This document shows positions 1-12,547 of a stretch of DNA of 64,000 nt, piece after piece (positions within the stretch are counted from its first letter, which is position 1; every line of letters begins with the position of its first letter). The stretch covers positions 22,365,033 through 22,429,032 of the forward strand of contig CM049309.1 in NCBI GenBank assembly GCA_026874595.1, read 5' to 3'. Origin of the DNA: Sipunculus nudus (Eukaryota > Annelida > Sipuncula > Golfingiida > Sipunculidae). A program made the translations under genes and the position numbers. The notes beneath the pieces are model-generated. The model had not been told where the DNA came from, searched no databases, and saw only the letters and a program-made list of their open reading frames with translations.

Positions 1-582
1 TTTTTCAGATGTATTCTGTTTACAAACGTAGTTTGCATGATGGCGTGGAATTCATACATGAATTTTGGGGTATTTCGTTGCTGTGCGAGGCCATGCGAAA
101 GAAATCACAATAAATCTTGTCGGCGATTTATATGATATTCAAAAAGTCAGAGACATTCTGTTCTGAATAGTGACTCACATGATATCCGCGGGGTTAACTC
201 GAGTTAATTTTAGACTCAATGAAAGCGAGGTACCGTATAATCTTCAAAGACCCATCTGGTCGCGTTTTATATGCATCGTCATAATCAGTGAACGACGCCC
301 TGTTTATGTTAGAAATTACATAGATAATGCATGACTTTAGAGGTCTACATTTGTATCAACAATCATTGTGACACAACACTCTTGAAAACTATCTAATATC
401 ATTTTGGGCAATTATCATAAAACATATAGAAAATCGAAAACTGTAGAAAATCAATTCTTAAAAAAGGTAAACAGTTATCTCTTTTATATCTGAAATTTGT
501 TCAACGGAATTCTGCTTCCTCAAGCACTTGATGTGCTCTTTAAGAGAAAAAAGAATATAAATAATATGTTTTATCAAACCAG
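1..582. other. no gene seen; probable upstream intron
   Basis: I see no convincing coding exon or RNA gene here. Because the exon starting at 583 begins in phase 1 with an AG just before it, this stretch is probably intron of the gene that continues to 4815, with earlier exons outside the window. Confidence 0.4.
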
Positions 583-3500
583 GTATATGCACCGCCGAAC
601 TGAAGTCAGTAGGCCCGGAACTGATTGACCGTCCCTTCACAGTTGATTCGGGATTGATGATACTCTTACCGGCCTCATCCGATCCAACCCTATACAGAGG
701 GGAGCGACAAATGAGCCATTTTAGGTTCTACGCAAATAGGACAGGAGAGATACATCTGCAGTTGTGGCGGAAAACCTTGACTGATATCTCAGTCTTCACC
801 CTCCGAGGAACCACCACTAGCTACACAGTCACAGGTCCTGGGATACATATCATGACTCCTACATCGCCGGTGACAATTCGAGAAGGAGACTTTATTGGAT
901 TTTACACTCCAGGTTTGGGAATTATACCAGCGGTAAAAATCACTGGACAGACAGGCCAACGACTGTACTATAAACAGTACCCTGCATCATCAGATTTCAC
1001 TGTAGGAGCCAATGTAACCTTCCTCTGGAAAACAACGACAGAGCAGTGCAGAAACTACTCATCACAAATAGTGATTGGGACAGGTAATTTTATTGCTTGC
1101 CGGAAATCTTCGCATGTTGATCTATTTGTTTGTTTGTTTGTTTGTCTGTCTCCTCTCGTAAATACACAGTTTTGCAGCGAACCCTTTTAAACTGATACAG
1201 TTGATAGAAACCCAAAAGTCCTCGAAGCCTATTGAATTTTGACAAAATCGAACAAAGGTCACGGTCATCAATAGTTTGCAAACTGTTTTTTTCTTCATTT
1301 CTTTGTCTAATGAGTCGTATCTACTTCAACTGTAGCTCACTTTAATTGCCATTCAAAGACCTTTGTTTTGGTTTGTAGCTGCCTCAAACTTGCTGTAACC
1401 ATGGTTACACATTTTGGAGAAGAGTCATGATATTCGAAAAGAAGGGGTCTTATTTTTCCAACTTTGTCAGTTTTAAAGGTACAGAGGTCTAGTTTTTTTT
1501 GCATCAGGTAGCATGCAAGTAGTGTTGCTTTATTATATTACAAGTCTCGCAATATCTCGTCAAACGAGATATTTTAAGATATTGTTTAGTGATAGCTTAG
1601 AGTCCACAAGTATGCAGGAATCATTTTGAAACTGATATATCTTATGTCTTACACAAATATCTCGAAAGGGATTTTTTATTTTCCGGATATGGCCGCTATG
1701 GGATGCTGCACTCGAACTTCAACAACATATCATTTTTTAGCCATACCTCAAAGAGTATAAACCTTGATTACAGAAACTATAATTTATTTTCTACTTCTGG
1801 GTCTTCTCAATAACATAAGCAAGTCATCTGGTCTCAATTTTGTGTCACTTTGTCAGTATGTCTGTCAGGGGCCACTGCACTCGAATCCCTCCAACATATT
1901 ACTTTTTGGCCATATCTCCAACACTATAAACCACAATTACAGTGTGTCTGTCTGTTTGTCAGTTGTCCTCAAATACGCCTAGTTGCTGGTTTATAAGTCT
2001 TACATATAACATTCTTGTGTCTTCAGTTTTGATGGAATCATCTTGTAACTTACATATATCGTATGACTTACAGATGTCTGGAAGTTCTATGTGTATTGTC
2101 TAATAAGATCCAAGGTCAAGGTCATCAACTTTGTTCTATATCTTTTTTCTTCATAACTTTGTTAATAATGATCTTATCTCAACAAACTTTGGCTTATTTT
2201 CTTCCTCTTCGACGTTGCCCATTCCTTTGACTAACTGTACGTCATTGCCGGCAATCTTTCTTTATAGATTTTTCTGACTGATATCTTGTACCCTATTTTA
2301 TGTTTGCCTCTTCCTCACTGTGTCAAATTTAATAAAGTGCGTTTTTGGGAATTCTTAAATAATCTGTATCATTTCAGAAAAGCCATGGTTGCTTGATTTA
2401 TGATTAGAAAATGTGCCTTTGGTCAAGCAAATTTGGCTGAAAACAACCATCGGCATTACATATAAACAAAATTCAGAACAAATCAGGATTTTAATTGACA
2501 CGAGTTTTAAATGGTTCACTTTTAGGTGATTACATTAAAATAAAAAAAAAAATCTGATGCAAACGGTAGAAACCGGACAATACAGGAAAATAAGATATTT
2601 AATATAAATATAATCTCATCTCTAATTCATAAAGGTATTTACATATATGACCAAAATAAACATGCAAAAAATAAAAAGTAAATCATTGAGAAATGTATTG
2701 GGTTTAAACACATTGTTAATGACTTCCCGTTCGATATTTTGTCTAATTATTTACACCATTTAAAATTTTGATTGATGTAGTTTAACATTTTCTTGTTATG
2801 AACACCTACAGACACATCGGCTGGTAAATAATACCATCGTTCATGTATCTCGTGTAACTCATGTAAATCTTTAAAGATTATGAGCACTAGACTAGTATGA
2901 AAAAGAGGTAATGGTTGGGGTTATAGTCTTATAACACACAGAGAAATCTGGTCTCATGGTTATAGTCTGAAACCACACAGAAAGTTCTAGTCTCCTGGTT
3001 ATAGTCTGATATCAATCAAAGAGATCTAGTCTCGTGGTTATAGTCTGATATCACACAGAGACACCCAGTTTCGTGGTTATAACCCGTATCACACAGAGAG
3101 ATCTGGTCTCGTGGTAATAGTCTGATATCACACAAAGAGATCTTGTCTTGTGGTTATAGTCTGAAACGACACAGAGATTTCTAGTCTCTTGGTTATAGTC
3201 TGATATCACACATAAAGACCTTGTCATGTGGTTAGAGTCTGATATCACAAAGATAGACCTTGTCTCGGGGTTAGAGTCTGATATTACATAGATAGCCTAG
3301 TCTCGTGCTTATAGTCTGATATCACACAGAGACAACTTGTCTCGTGGTTATAGTCTGATATTGCATAGAGAGACCTAGTATCGTGGTTATAATCTGATAT
3401 CACACAGAAAGACCTTGTCATGTGGTTAGACTCAGATATCTCAAAGATAGACCTTGCCTCGTAGTATTAGTCTGATATCACACAGAGAGATCTAGTCTCG

Positions 3501-4815
3501 TAGCAATTGTCTAATATTTTACAGAGAGACTCGTTTGGTGGTTATAGTCGGATAATAAAGAGTGAGAGATCTAATCTCGTGGTTATAGTTTGATATTACA
3601 CAGAGAGTCCTAGTCTCGTGGTTATAGTCTGATATCACAAAGAGAGACATAGTCTCATGGTTATAATTTTATATCACACATAAAGACCTTGTCTTGTGGT
3701 TAGAGTCTGATATCACACAGAGATATATAGTCTCGTGGTTATACTCTGATATTACACAGAGATCTAGTTTAGAGGCTATAGTCTGATATCACACAGAGAC
3801 AACTTGTCTCGTGGTTATAGTCTGATATTGCATAGAGAGACCTAGTATCGTGGTTATAATCTGATATCACACAGAAAGACCTTGTCATGTGGTTAGACTC
3901 AGATATCTCAAAGAAAGACCTTGCCTCGCAGTATTAGTCTGATATCACACAGAGAGATCTAGTCTCGTAGCAATTGTCTAATATTTTACAGAGAGACTCG
4001 TTTGGTGGTTATAGTCGGATAATAAAGAGTGAGAGATCTAATCTCGTGGTTATAGTTTGATATTACACAGAGAGTCCTAGTCTCGTGGTTATAGTCTGAT
4101 ATCACAAAGAGAGACATAGTCTCATGGTTATAATTTTATATCACACATAAAGACCTTGTCTTGTGGTTAGAGTCTGATATCACACAGAGATATATAGTCT
4201 CGTGGTTATACTCTGATATTACACAGAGATCTAGTTTAGAGGCTATAGTCTGATATTATCGCAGAGAGACCTAGTCTGGTGGTTATTGTATGATATTACA
4301 CAGAGAGATCTAGACTCGTGGTTATAAACTGATATTACACAGAGAGATCTAGTCTCATTGTTATAGTCTGATGTCACCCACAGAGATCTAATCGCTTCCC
4401 ACCTTACCCTTTGCCTTACTGATATCTGGTTTGTTCGACTTTCTTTAGATTTGTTTCAGATACCAGTTGACTCATGTTTTGTCACTTATTTATTTTGTTT
4501 GCCCCCAAGCTTTATATCATTTGTCCTTATCATATTTACATTGTAGTGGTGACTCCATCATGCAGTCGCTCTGCCTTTCCCAGCAATTGGGTCAGGAAAG
4601 AGAAAGGCTACCTGGTCTACAGGAACGAATCTCAAATCATGAATGTGGGAACCCGAATTACGTGTGCTGCTACCTGTCACAATAAAGGTTGGTGCAGAAG
4701 TTTCACATTTTCCTCATTCAGCAACATCTGCTACCTGAATGTGGATGTTCTCGACCACACTTTATCAGGTTATGAGAAGCAAGAGGAGGCAGAATATTAC
4801 ATCCCGGAAAGGTGA
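583..4815 (+). CDS. extracellular protein, C-terminal part: beta-rich domain exon plus terminal PAN/Apple exon (partial gene)
   Basis: Two exons fit together. Exon 583-1083 follows an AG and ends at a CAG|GTAATT donor; it starts and ends in phase 1. Exon 4547-4815 follows TTGTAG, also starts in phase 1, and stops at TGA, so the joined frame is kept. Exon 1 encodes about 165 residues rich in alternating beta-type segments (HFRFYANRTGEIHLQLW, EGDFIGFYTPG) with potential N-glycosylation sites. I do not recognise a named family for it. Exon 2 encodes about 85 residues with a PAN/Apple-like cysteine pattern (CAATC, GWCRSFTF, NICYLN), a fold used for protein or carbohydrate binding outside the cell. 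The signal peptide and start must lie upstream of the window. The phase-1 boundaries are typical of shuffled extracellular modules. An AATAAA lies at 5143-5148. The exon pairing is strong; the function is unknown. Confidence 0.7.
1084..4546 (+). other. intron of the PAN/Apple-domain gene
   Basis: Donor GTAATT at 1084 and acceptor TTGTAG at 4541-4546 bound a 3.46-kb intron. It holds a (TTTG)n tract near 1126-1150, AT-rich unique sequence, and the minisatellite at about 2930-4390. Confidence 0.6.
2930..4390. repeat. intronic minisatellite, ~39-bp unit, with a 467-bp higher-order duplication
   Basis: The unit reads roughly TCTCGTGGTTATAGTCTGAT followed by ATCACACAGAGAGAYCTAG and recurs about 37 times with drift. 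Within it, 3314-3780 is copied almost exactly as 3781-4247, twelve units long. I find two substitutions between the copies, so the block duplication is recent compared with divergence among single units. The 65-codon reverse frame over it is an artefact of the repeat. Confidence 0.9.
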
Positions 4816-5142
4816 ACTATCCTGTTTGTCGCAGGTGTTCAGTAGGAGCTGTTGACGATGTAAATTTGGACATATGCTGATGAATCAATGTTGTGACCTC
4901 CTTAGGAATTTAGGATAACCATCAACTATCCTTTTCTTTTTTAAATGCAAGCATCAAAATATTTATTTTGTCCCTAGTTTGTCCGTCCGCCCGACCCGCC
5001 CCTTTATCCTTTCAATTACCCTGCTGCCTTATTCACCAAATAGCATAGGAATGATATGTGATTACATTTATGCATCATTGTTGAGCTGCTTCATGCCACC
5101 AAAACCCGCCTTTTCGAAGAGATTCTTTATATCAAGTGAAAA

Positions 5143-5148
5143 AATAAA
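5143..5148 (+). promoter_or_regulatory. candidate polyadenylation signal AATAAA
   Basis: This is the canonical hexamer about 330 bases after the stop codon of the PAN/Apple exon. It could end that transcript, but in DNA this AT-rich a chance match is possible. Confidence 0.35.
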
Positions 5149-5363
5149 TACTAAATTGATTTGAACTCTTAAGAAAATTGTGTTTCCTGAACCAATGATT
5201 CTTATGGTATGGGATTTTCTGATTTCACATGTAAGCGATTTAATCTCTTTAATCGATGCATCAGTTAAAAAATTTGGCAGAAGTTTTTATGAACGCTAAG
5301 TGATGTTCGCCAGCGGATCAAACCACATGGCTTGACCTTTTCTCTGCTAGGCGAAACGGTAGG

Positions 5364-5422
5364 TTTTTTAGCTCAGCTGACTGAAAGTCACCTGAGCTAT
5401 AGCGTTGACTCTTTGTCCATCG
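5364..5422 (-). repeat. terminus of a dispersed repeat, copy 1
   Basis: Read on the minus strand this is GGACAAAGAGTCAACGCTAT, then an AGCTGAGCTAAAAAA end. The same terminus, in plus orientation and diverged, lies at 39386-39440. Such ends are a hallmark of a non-autonomous repeat family, here adjoining diverged tandem units (5770-6660). Confidence 0.55.
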
Positions 5423-5769
5423 TCGATCTGGCGACCCCTCCGACCGAATGTCCGTTAGCAGTTCACACATCTTAACCGATGAACCTAGAAACTTCTGAGC
5501 ATCCAAGGAGGTCCATAAGAATATCTGCCTGACCAAATGGAATTAAATTACTGCGGCCTATATTATCTGAGTTACGGGGCCTGTTATTTCCCCCAGAATA
5601 ATTAAACAAATGATAAAAAGCTCAAGAATCTGAATAGCTAATGCACTGATTGCCGTGATTCTTACCATGAATATTGACCATTGAGTGTACTATCAGTTCT
5701 TGAAGGCTGGTGGCGTCACCTGCTTATTAATGCATTATTTTCTCTATTTTTGAAACCTTCAAATAGAGA

Positions 5770-6660
5770 TGTTAAAGGAGAACAAACCGTAAACCTAGTA
5801 AATTCCTAGTCTATATCCAGGGATATCCTAGTCAAAACTCCTTGGAAAACTGAAATTAGAACGTTCTGCCTCAAAGCGCCAGGTTAGTCAGATAGGGCGC
5901 AAATTTTGTCATATGGCTTAGAATCTTCTAATATGACATTCAGAAAGGTCCTGGATAAATCTTTAAGAAAATTAGGTTACGGTGACCTATATTCTGCCTA
6001 CTGAGAGCCAAAAACATGAATCTGAGCTCCCTGAAAGTCAGATAGGCACAAATTGTATCCCATAGCCCACAAACCGTCAACGTTAGACCTAGAAACCTCT
6101 AACTGTACATCAAGGGAGGGCTCAGGCAAAATCTCCTTGAAAACCTGAAATTAGGTCATGGTGATCAATATTCTGCTAACAAATCTCCAAAAATATGATT
6201 TGAGCATCCAGACATGCAGGCACCAAATGTATCGACTAGACCGAGAGTCTTCTAATGTAACACCTCGGGAAGTCTTGGGCAAATTTACTTTGAATTCGAA
6301 ATTGGATCACTGTGATATAAATTCTGTGAGTTATTGATAGTAAACATGATTTTAGAACTGATAAAATCAGATGGGCATAAATAAATTCGACTGGACGAAA
6401 ATTCAAGGAGGTCCTGGGCAATATCAGGGTAAATCTCCTTCAGCACCTGAGATAGGGTCATCATGAACCATGTTCTATGAGCTATGAGAAAACCTAATTT
6501 TGAGCACCAAGTAAGTCAGACAAGATACAAATTGTAACTATTGGATCAGGATTCTTTTTTTCAATATAAAGGTATTTCATTGTTAGGTCTCCTTGGAAAA
6601 TTGAACATCTGAAATAAGGTTACTGTGACCTATATTCTGCAAGATATGTAAAAGAACAAG
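5770..6660. repeat. old diverged tandem repeat, ~150-190-bp units
   Basis: Phrases such as CTCCTTGGAAAACTGAAATTA, GGTGACCTATATTCTGC and GTCAGATAGGCACAAATTGT recur in the same order several times with heavy substitution. No coding frame survives. It resembles in style the array at 38380-39200. Confidence 0.6.
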
Positions 6661-7365
6661 ATTTGAGCACCCTATAAGATTTCCACAATTTGATACATTT
6701 GGACCTAGGCTGTTTGCGCATTTAATGTAATATTTATTATAAACTCCTGCACGAATTAGCAGCAGGTAGTATCCTAATCTTTTCACTTATATTGCACTGT
6801 CACCTCAAGGTGGCGCCACTCTATTGAAAGAAGGATGAAAAGGCCGGTTCCGAAAAAGCGGCGCCTCGGTAGCTGTGGTTACAAATATTGGAACCTGTGT
6901 ACCGTTCTTGGCGTGTCAGATCTACCGCTTTGCACGACAGAAATGTGGTATTGTTCTTGAATTTTTTTCACCCGATATGTTAATAAGAGGGAATGTGGGG
7001 ATACGTTTTCAGTTTTAATTACAATTTGATAAGCAATTCATTGCATTTAATAAATGTATCAAAAACAATCATAAAATAGTAATAAACAATTTTTGATCTT
7101 TATTGAAAATTCAGCCAGCGGTAACAATTATATATATAAAGTTGACCACCAGCTGCCATTAAGATACCGTATATCCTCTGACCGTATGATTTTTTGATCG
7201 TTGGAATCATGAATTCGTGGATTATCTTGATCCACGAAAACCACGAAAATAAAATCCCAACTAATATTTCTGAATCTACAGTATATTGAGATGAATAATC
7301 AGAGATATAATATGCCGGTGCATAATTTACCCTAGCTCCTAGAAACAAAGCTGTAACATTTGTAC

Positions 7366-8004
7366 CGTGCCCATTGCCTTCCAGGTTCGTTATATGTTTG
7401 AAAAACTCGGACCATTCAAATGCCTTGGGCGACCCCTGACGCAACAGTTCTATCTTTAATCTCGAGCCTTTGTTAAAGTCTGCCAAATATATCTCATCAA
7501 AATATGGACACGGGACAATGATAAAGTCGATGGTTGGTCGGCAGCCAATTTCCAGGGGCTCCTCCCATGAATAGCTCTTGAACGAAATGTCGTGTTATAA
7601 TTCAGATTCATTAAAACAAAACACATAGATTTTGTTTCCGCTATATTTTATATATCAATTTATAAATTAAAGCATTATCTTCACACTGAAGTAAAAACTC
7701 CTAACATACATTGAGGGTTAATTCAAGGGTCAAGACAGAATTGCTACATGGCTGCTCTCACACCAAAATCTATTAATTTTTAACGAAGTAATCTTTAATG
7801 GGAGAATTTTGACCATTTATAAAAAAGGTGGTGGGATAATGGCTGAGACTTAACTTGTTTAAATATATCCAGCTCAAATTTAAGTTTATCTGGATGGAGA
7901 AATAGATAGGCGGATGGTGATCCATTAAATATGTTGTAAGATGTGTCTAAATACAATCTCCCACCAATAGCGGACTTGTACATATCTGTGACAGAGTGAT
8001 CCAT
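7366..8004 (-). pseudogene. truncated NNMT/PNMT-family methyltransferase copy (exons 1 and 2 only)
   Basis: Exon 1 (8004-7855) starts at an ATG just after a CATCAG acceptor-like site, encodes MDHSVTDMYKSAIGG and the LYLDTSYNIF motif, and ends AAACAA|GTTAAG in phase 0. Exon 2 (7576-7366) follows TTCAAG in phase 0 and carries LEIGCRPTIDFIIVPCPYF and the LEGNG end. It aligns exon by exon with the complete copy at 11881-13719, but I find no exon 3 downstream to the window start. The SAM-binding glycine motif, GCGP in the other copy, is GCRP here (G to R). These are class I SAM-dependent N-methyltransferases of small amines. Loss of the last exon, which carries the rest of the Rossmann fold, makes an active enzyme unlikely. 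No in-frame stop lies in the two exons. Confidence 0.7.
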
Positions 8005-11000
8005 AACTGATGACAAACTAATCCAGACCCGGCCAGGTCAGTAGTATCTATGAAAAAATGTGTTGTTCACAGTTTAGATTGTGATTTCATGTTTACGACT
8101 GGGCAAAAAGCAAAATTAAATCTAATGTGACATTTGCATGCAGACTACAACTTGGATGTGGTAAAGTAATCATATTCAGTTTGGTTACAAATTGTATCAC
8201 CCGATATCAGCCAGTGTCATTTGCACTGTATTATATGTTAGTTGTGTTATTATAATTTTTTTCCTAATCAGTAGTTTTTTTTAGCGCAATATATAATTGT
8301 ACAGGATAATTTCTATTATTCTTTCCCAGCAAGGGGGAAAAATTACTCTTAATAGCCTAGACGTGGCGGGAATTGTTCGGTTAAGTTTCTCTCACTTAGG
8401 GGTTTGGTTTAGGGCTGAAATGTTAGGGCTATTTACCATGGACAGAAACCTATATATTGGTGAGGCCATATTGCCACGGTCATAGATCTGCCATGTCAGT
8501 CAGAACAAGGTTACTCATTATCATTTGACTGATGAAGCAAAGATGACAGAATTTTTAAGATGTATTGTGGACTCGCCGGATTTTAATGCGTGATGGGGGT
8601 AAATTTCAAGTGTCCATAGTGTGCTGATAATGAACTGCAGTTCGTATACTTTGACAGGACTGCTTTATAAACAAAGCGTCTGTTATTTCCTCTGCCAGAA
8701 GGGTATTGGTCCGCTTCCATCCGTTTGTGTGCTTGTGTGTTTGTTTAATACATAACTAACGCAATCATGAACGGAATCCCTTGAAATTTTCAGAGAACTC
8801 GGGAATGGGGAAATTAAAAATCGATCAGATGCTGGTATGGGTCCAACTCATGATCCCTATCCAGGCAGGACTTCCTGGAATATTCACAATTGTGCAGTCG
8901 TATATGCCTGATTGAACATAGGGTATAGGCCGAATAAGTGAATACAAACACTTGTAGGGGATCATATGCACCAGGGAACCTATAGGCCAATAGGTGAATG
9001 GAAAAATAGGCTGCGATGTCCAACATCAAGGACCACCCGCATGGCGTTGCTGAGAATATGCGTGTCTGTTCAACCTTCGCTGTGTGGTTTTCACCAACAG
9101 GATAATATGGTTATTTTATCACTAAGTCTCGTCCGATATGGTGTCAGATGTGAAAGTGTCATAAGTGTACAGCAACTGTCAATTGAGCTATGTCTGTCGT
9201 TTGAGAGTCTCAGATGAACGAAGATGTTGCCCATTAGATTCTGATTTCAGCTGGTACTACTGGTCCAGCTGTTCACGAAGTAAACAATCACGGACAGTGA
9301 CAATGGTGTGGTACATCTCACTAAGAGGTGAGAATAGGTCTCAAGGAACACCCATAAAACGTGTGAACAGTGACACTTATTAACTGTAAAGGCTCAGATG
9401 CAAAGGTCATTATGGACGGATTATCATTTCAAATTGACGAGGAACAGAATATAGAAATTAGTCATTAGAGTATTCTGATTACAGTTCATCATAACAACAA
9501 AGGGGTAATCCTAAGGAACGTTATCAAAGTTTTAAAGTTCCGTGACTGGAAATCCTGAAATGCCTTGTAAAACGAACAGAAATTATCTTTCAAAAGTTAA
9601 AAATGTGTATTAAAGCATCGACCATTAAATTAAAACCATATGTCGGTGTGATATGTCTCTAATATTAGGTAGTGCACATAATTACGAGACACAGCGGTTC
9701 TTTCTAGGCATGAAACATGTATTCTTTGTAAAGGAATGCCCTACAATATTTATTAATGTTGTTATGATTGAATAATACACATTAAAGTACATTAACTTCT
9801 CACAATAAAATTTAACTGATAATTGTACGAGAGATTTGTGTGGAAATTATTCTCAATCACCCGGGTTACTGACATCGAATCTAATTTTTACATTGCATCA
9901 TCTGTATTAGGACCGACTATATAACCTCATGTAGATGAAGGCTTTATGTAGCCATAATTTCAAAGTACAGGTCTGTTTAATAACTTGCTGGATTATATTC
10001 TGCTTTTGATGCTGTCGTTCCTAATTAATGTAATAACCTTAGAATATAAGATATACCTTGTTCTCTCAACATAACAAAAAAAAAAAAAAAAAAAAAGAAG
10101 ATAAAGTTAAAAATTCAGAATGTAAAACACATCTTTTCTCAGAATTGATAAACTTGATAAAAGATACAAAGCTTTACATTAGTTTATAGTCCTTTATTAA
10201 TATTAATGATTCGGTGATAATACAGAAGCACATGGCCCTGATAAAAAAGGCTTTTATTCACGCTTTAATATCAGCAAATGTATTTCCAATTGAACACAAT
10301 AATTAAAGAAAATACACGCATATAGTTTCTAGTTCAAATATAAATAGGCCTAATTATCGACAGACATGAATATACATGCTCACTTAACTGTGAACCTTTA
10401 ACCCTCTCATAAATTCAGGCCTTCGCCATAACAAGAGCTTGGTCTTTTTCTCTGGTTCCATAAAGCTTGCCTGTCCTACCTACCCGCTAGAGGCCAACCC
10501 CTGTATCCCAATATCCAGCATCACACATCGCAACATACTGGGTTAATTACAAGTGCTTCAACCAGAACTTGAATCCAAAATTATGATATTTTCAGAATAT
10601 ATTTAGATTTTTATCGCCGTTTAATTTTTACATATATTTTTAAAACTAAAATATTAAGCTTTATGAATACAGTTATTAACATTATTTTGTGGTTCACGCT
10701 GGTAAGTCCTGTCTGCAAGCATATTTGAAGTTAATTTCCCTAAAGGACTATCTCCACTTTCGGGGTAAAATCTCATGTGACAACTTTATCATCATACACA
10801 TGCAGAGATATATGAAATACAACCTACAATTTTTTTCCCTGCTAACCATTACGCTTAAACTATTTGTATCATCATGTAGCTATCTGAATTATGGTTCACA
10901 TTTTACCGTCATTGGGCTAGTTATCAAATCAGTTAATATGTAGCAGCAAAAAAACAATATATATCTATGGTCGTCTTCAGAAGTTATATTTTGAATAGGT

Positions 11001-11880
11001 GATTAAGCGTGCAACAGAGCCACTGTGTTTTTATGACCTGGATAATATCTCTAACCAGCATATGTCTTGGGTTCAAACTTGAGTTCTATCCCGTGCGACC
11101 AAATGATTTTTTTTGTTTGTTGCATGTTAATTTTCAAAATCACAGCTAAACTACATGTATCCGTTTCAATACAAGTGATTCAATCAAATAGCAGTTCGTT
11201 CGATAGAATATGCATCCAGAGTTCTGATAATTTCAAGGTTTTATTGTAGTTTTTATTTACAAATTTTAATAAACGCTAAAATATGAAATGGCTTAAAGTA
11301 TTTTCTTATCGACATTATGTTACTCTGATTGGTTGTCTTCTGACATATTTGACTATAATTCTCCTGTACGACTTTCTCTGCTTTCGGGCCGACTCAAAAT
11401 CTTCTATTAGACATGGTCAAGAAAATGAACACTTTTACGGGCATTCATCAAATCAGTGGTTAGTGTCCTTACTTAATTTAAGACCACTTTACTTACAAAA
11501 TGGACTACGGATAACAATATACATGTATCCTGGTAAAATTCCCACAGATAATACACATGCTGTAGTTTCGTCAGTATATATACGTTAAAAATCAGATTTG
11601 GCACACTTTGTGGGACATTGTTAGTAGAAGATAAAACACAATTACTTAATAGGTTATTCAAAAGGTAATGTATCTCAAGATTGGTGTCTATTATATACGA
11701 TTGCTGCTGACATGAAATATGCTGAGTGACTCTGCAAAAGGAAAGTCAGGGTAAGAATATATCAAAATATCTTTCAGTTATAAGCAAAAACAATATAGTT
11801 TAGTTGAAAGGTATTTCAACTTATACGAAAACAAATATATGAAGTTGTCATCAGACAGGAATTTATATTTATTCTTGAAG
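8005..11880. other. no gene seen; AT-rich spacer between the two methyltransferase copies
   Basis: Only short chance frames occur. There is a poly-A tract at about 10073-10097. I see no splice-bounded exon with a recognisable domain. Confidence 0.5.
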
Positions 11881-12463
11881 CTAGTTTGTTGCTTCTTTAA
11901 CAGCATGAACCATTGTGTAACCTTTAAGATCTATAATATGGTCAAAGTTGGCTATCCCTTGGCTATCAAGGTACTTGGTTATGGTTGTTTTTATGAAAAG
12001 ATCAGCCTTTTCAACGGCTTTTCTATGCAGATTTTCATCTATTGCTAGAACTGGGAAACCCTTCCCGGCAACGGAATATCTTGTATTTCCAAGCGCAGTG
12101 AATGATAAAAAATCTCCACCTGGCTTCACAAGGCCTGCGACATTTTCCATTGCAGCAATAAAGTCCTCCTCATTGGCACAGGCGGAGAGTAGACAGCTTG
12201 CAGTGATGACACAATCAAACGGGTCCAGCTGATTGGGTGTCAGGGGATTTTGCTTGAGTACGTCACAAGGAAAGACAGCCTTGACCTTTGCTCTTGTCGT
12301 GTCTCCCATGAATTCCTTTAAGATAATTAAGATGACAAAATTGTAAACGCCTTGATGTCGACCTAAAATTGTTTACTTACGAAAATATAAGGCCTTTTAT
12401 GTTATTTTAATGTCAGCCTGAGCCTTACGTGAACATCGGGGTTGGTAGTTTATTTCAACAGAC

Positions 12464-12547
<84 letters not shown>

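Noticed and set aside
3051..3248. Reverse frame with repeated SLCVISDY phrases
   Set aside because: Minisatellite translated; the unit is 39 bp (a multiple of 3), so it stays open without being a gene.
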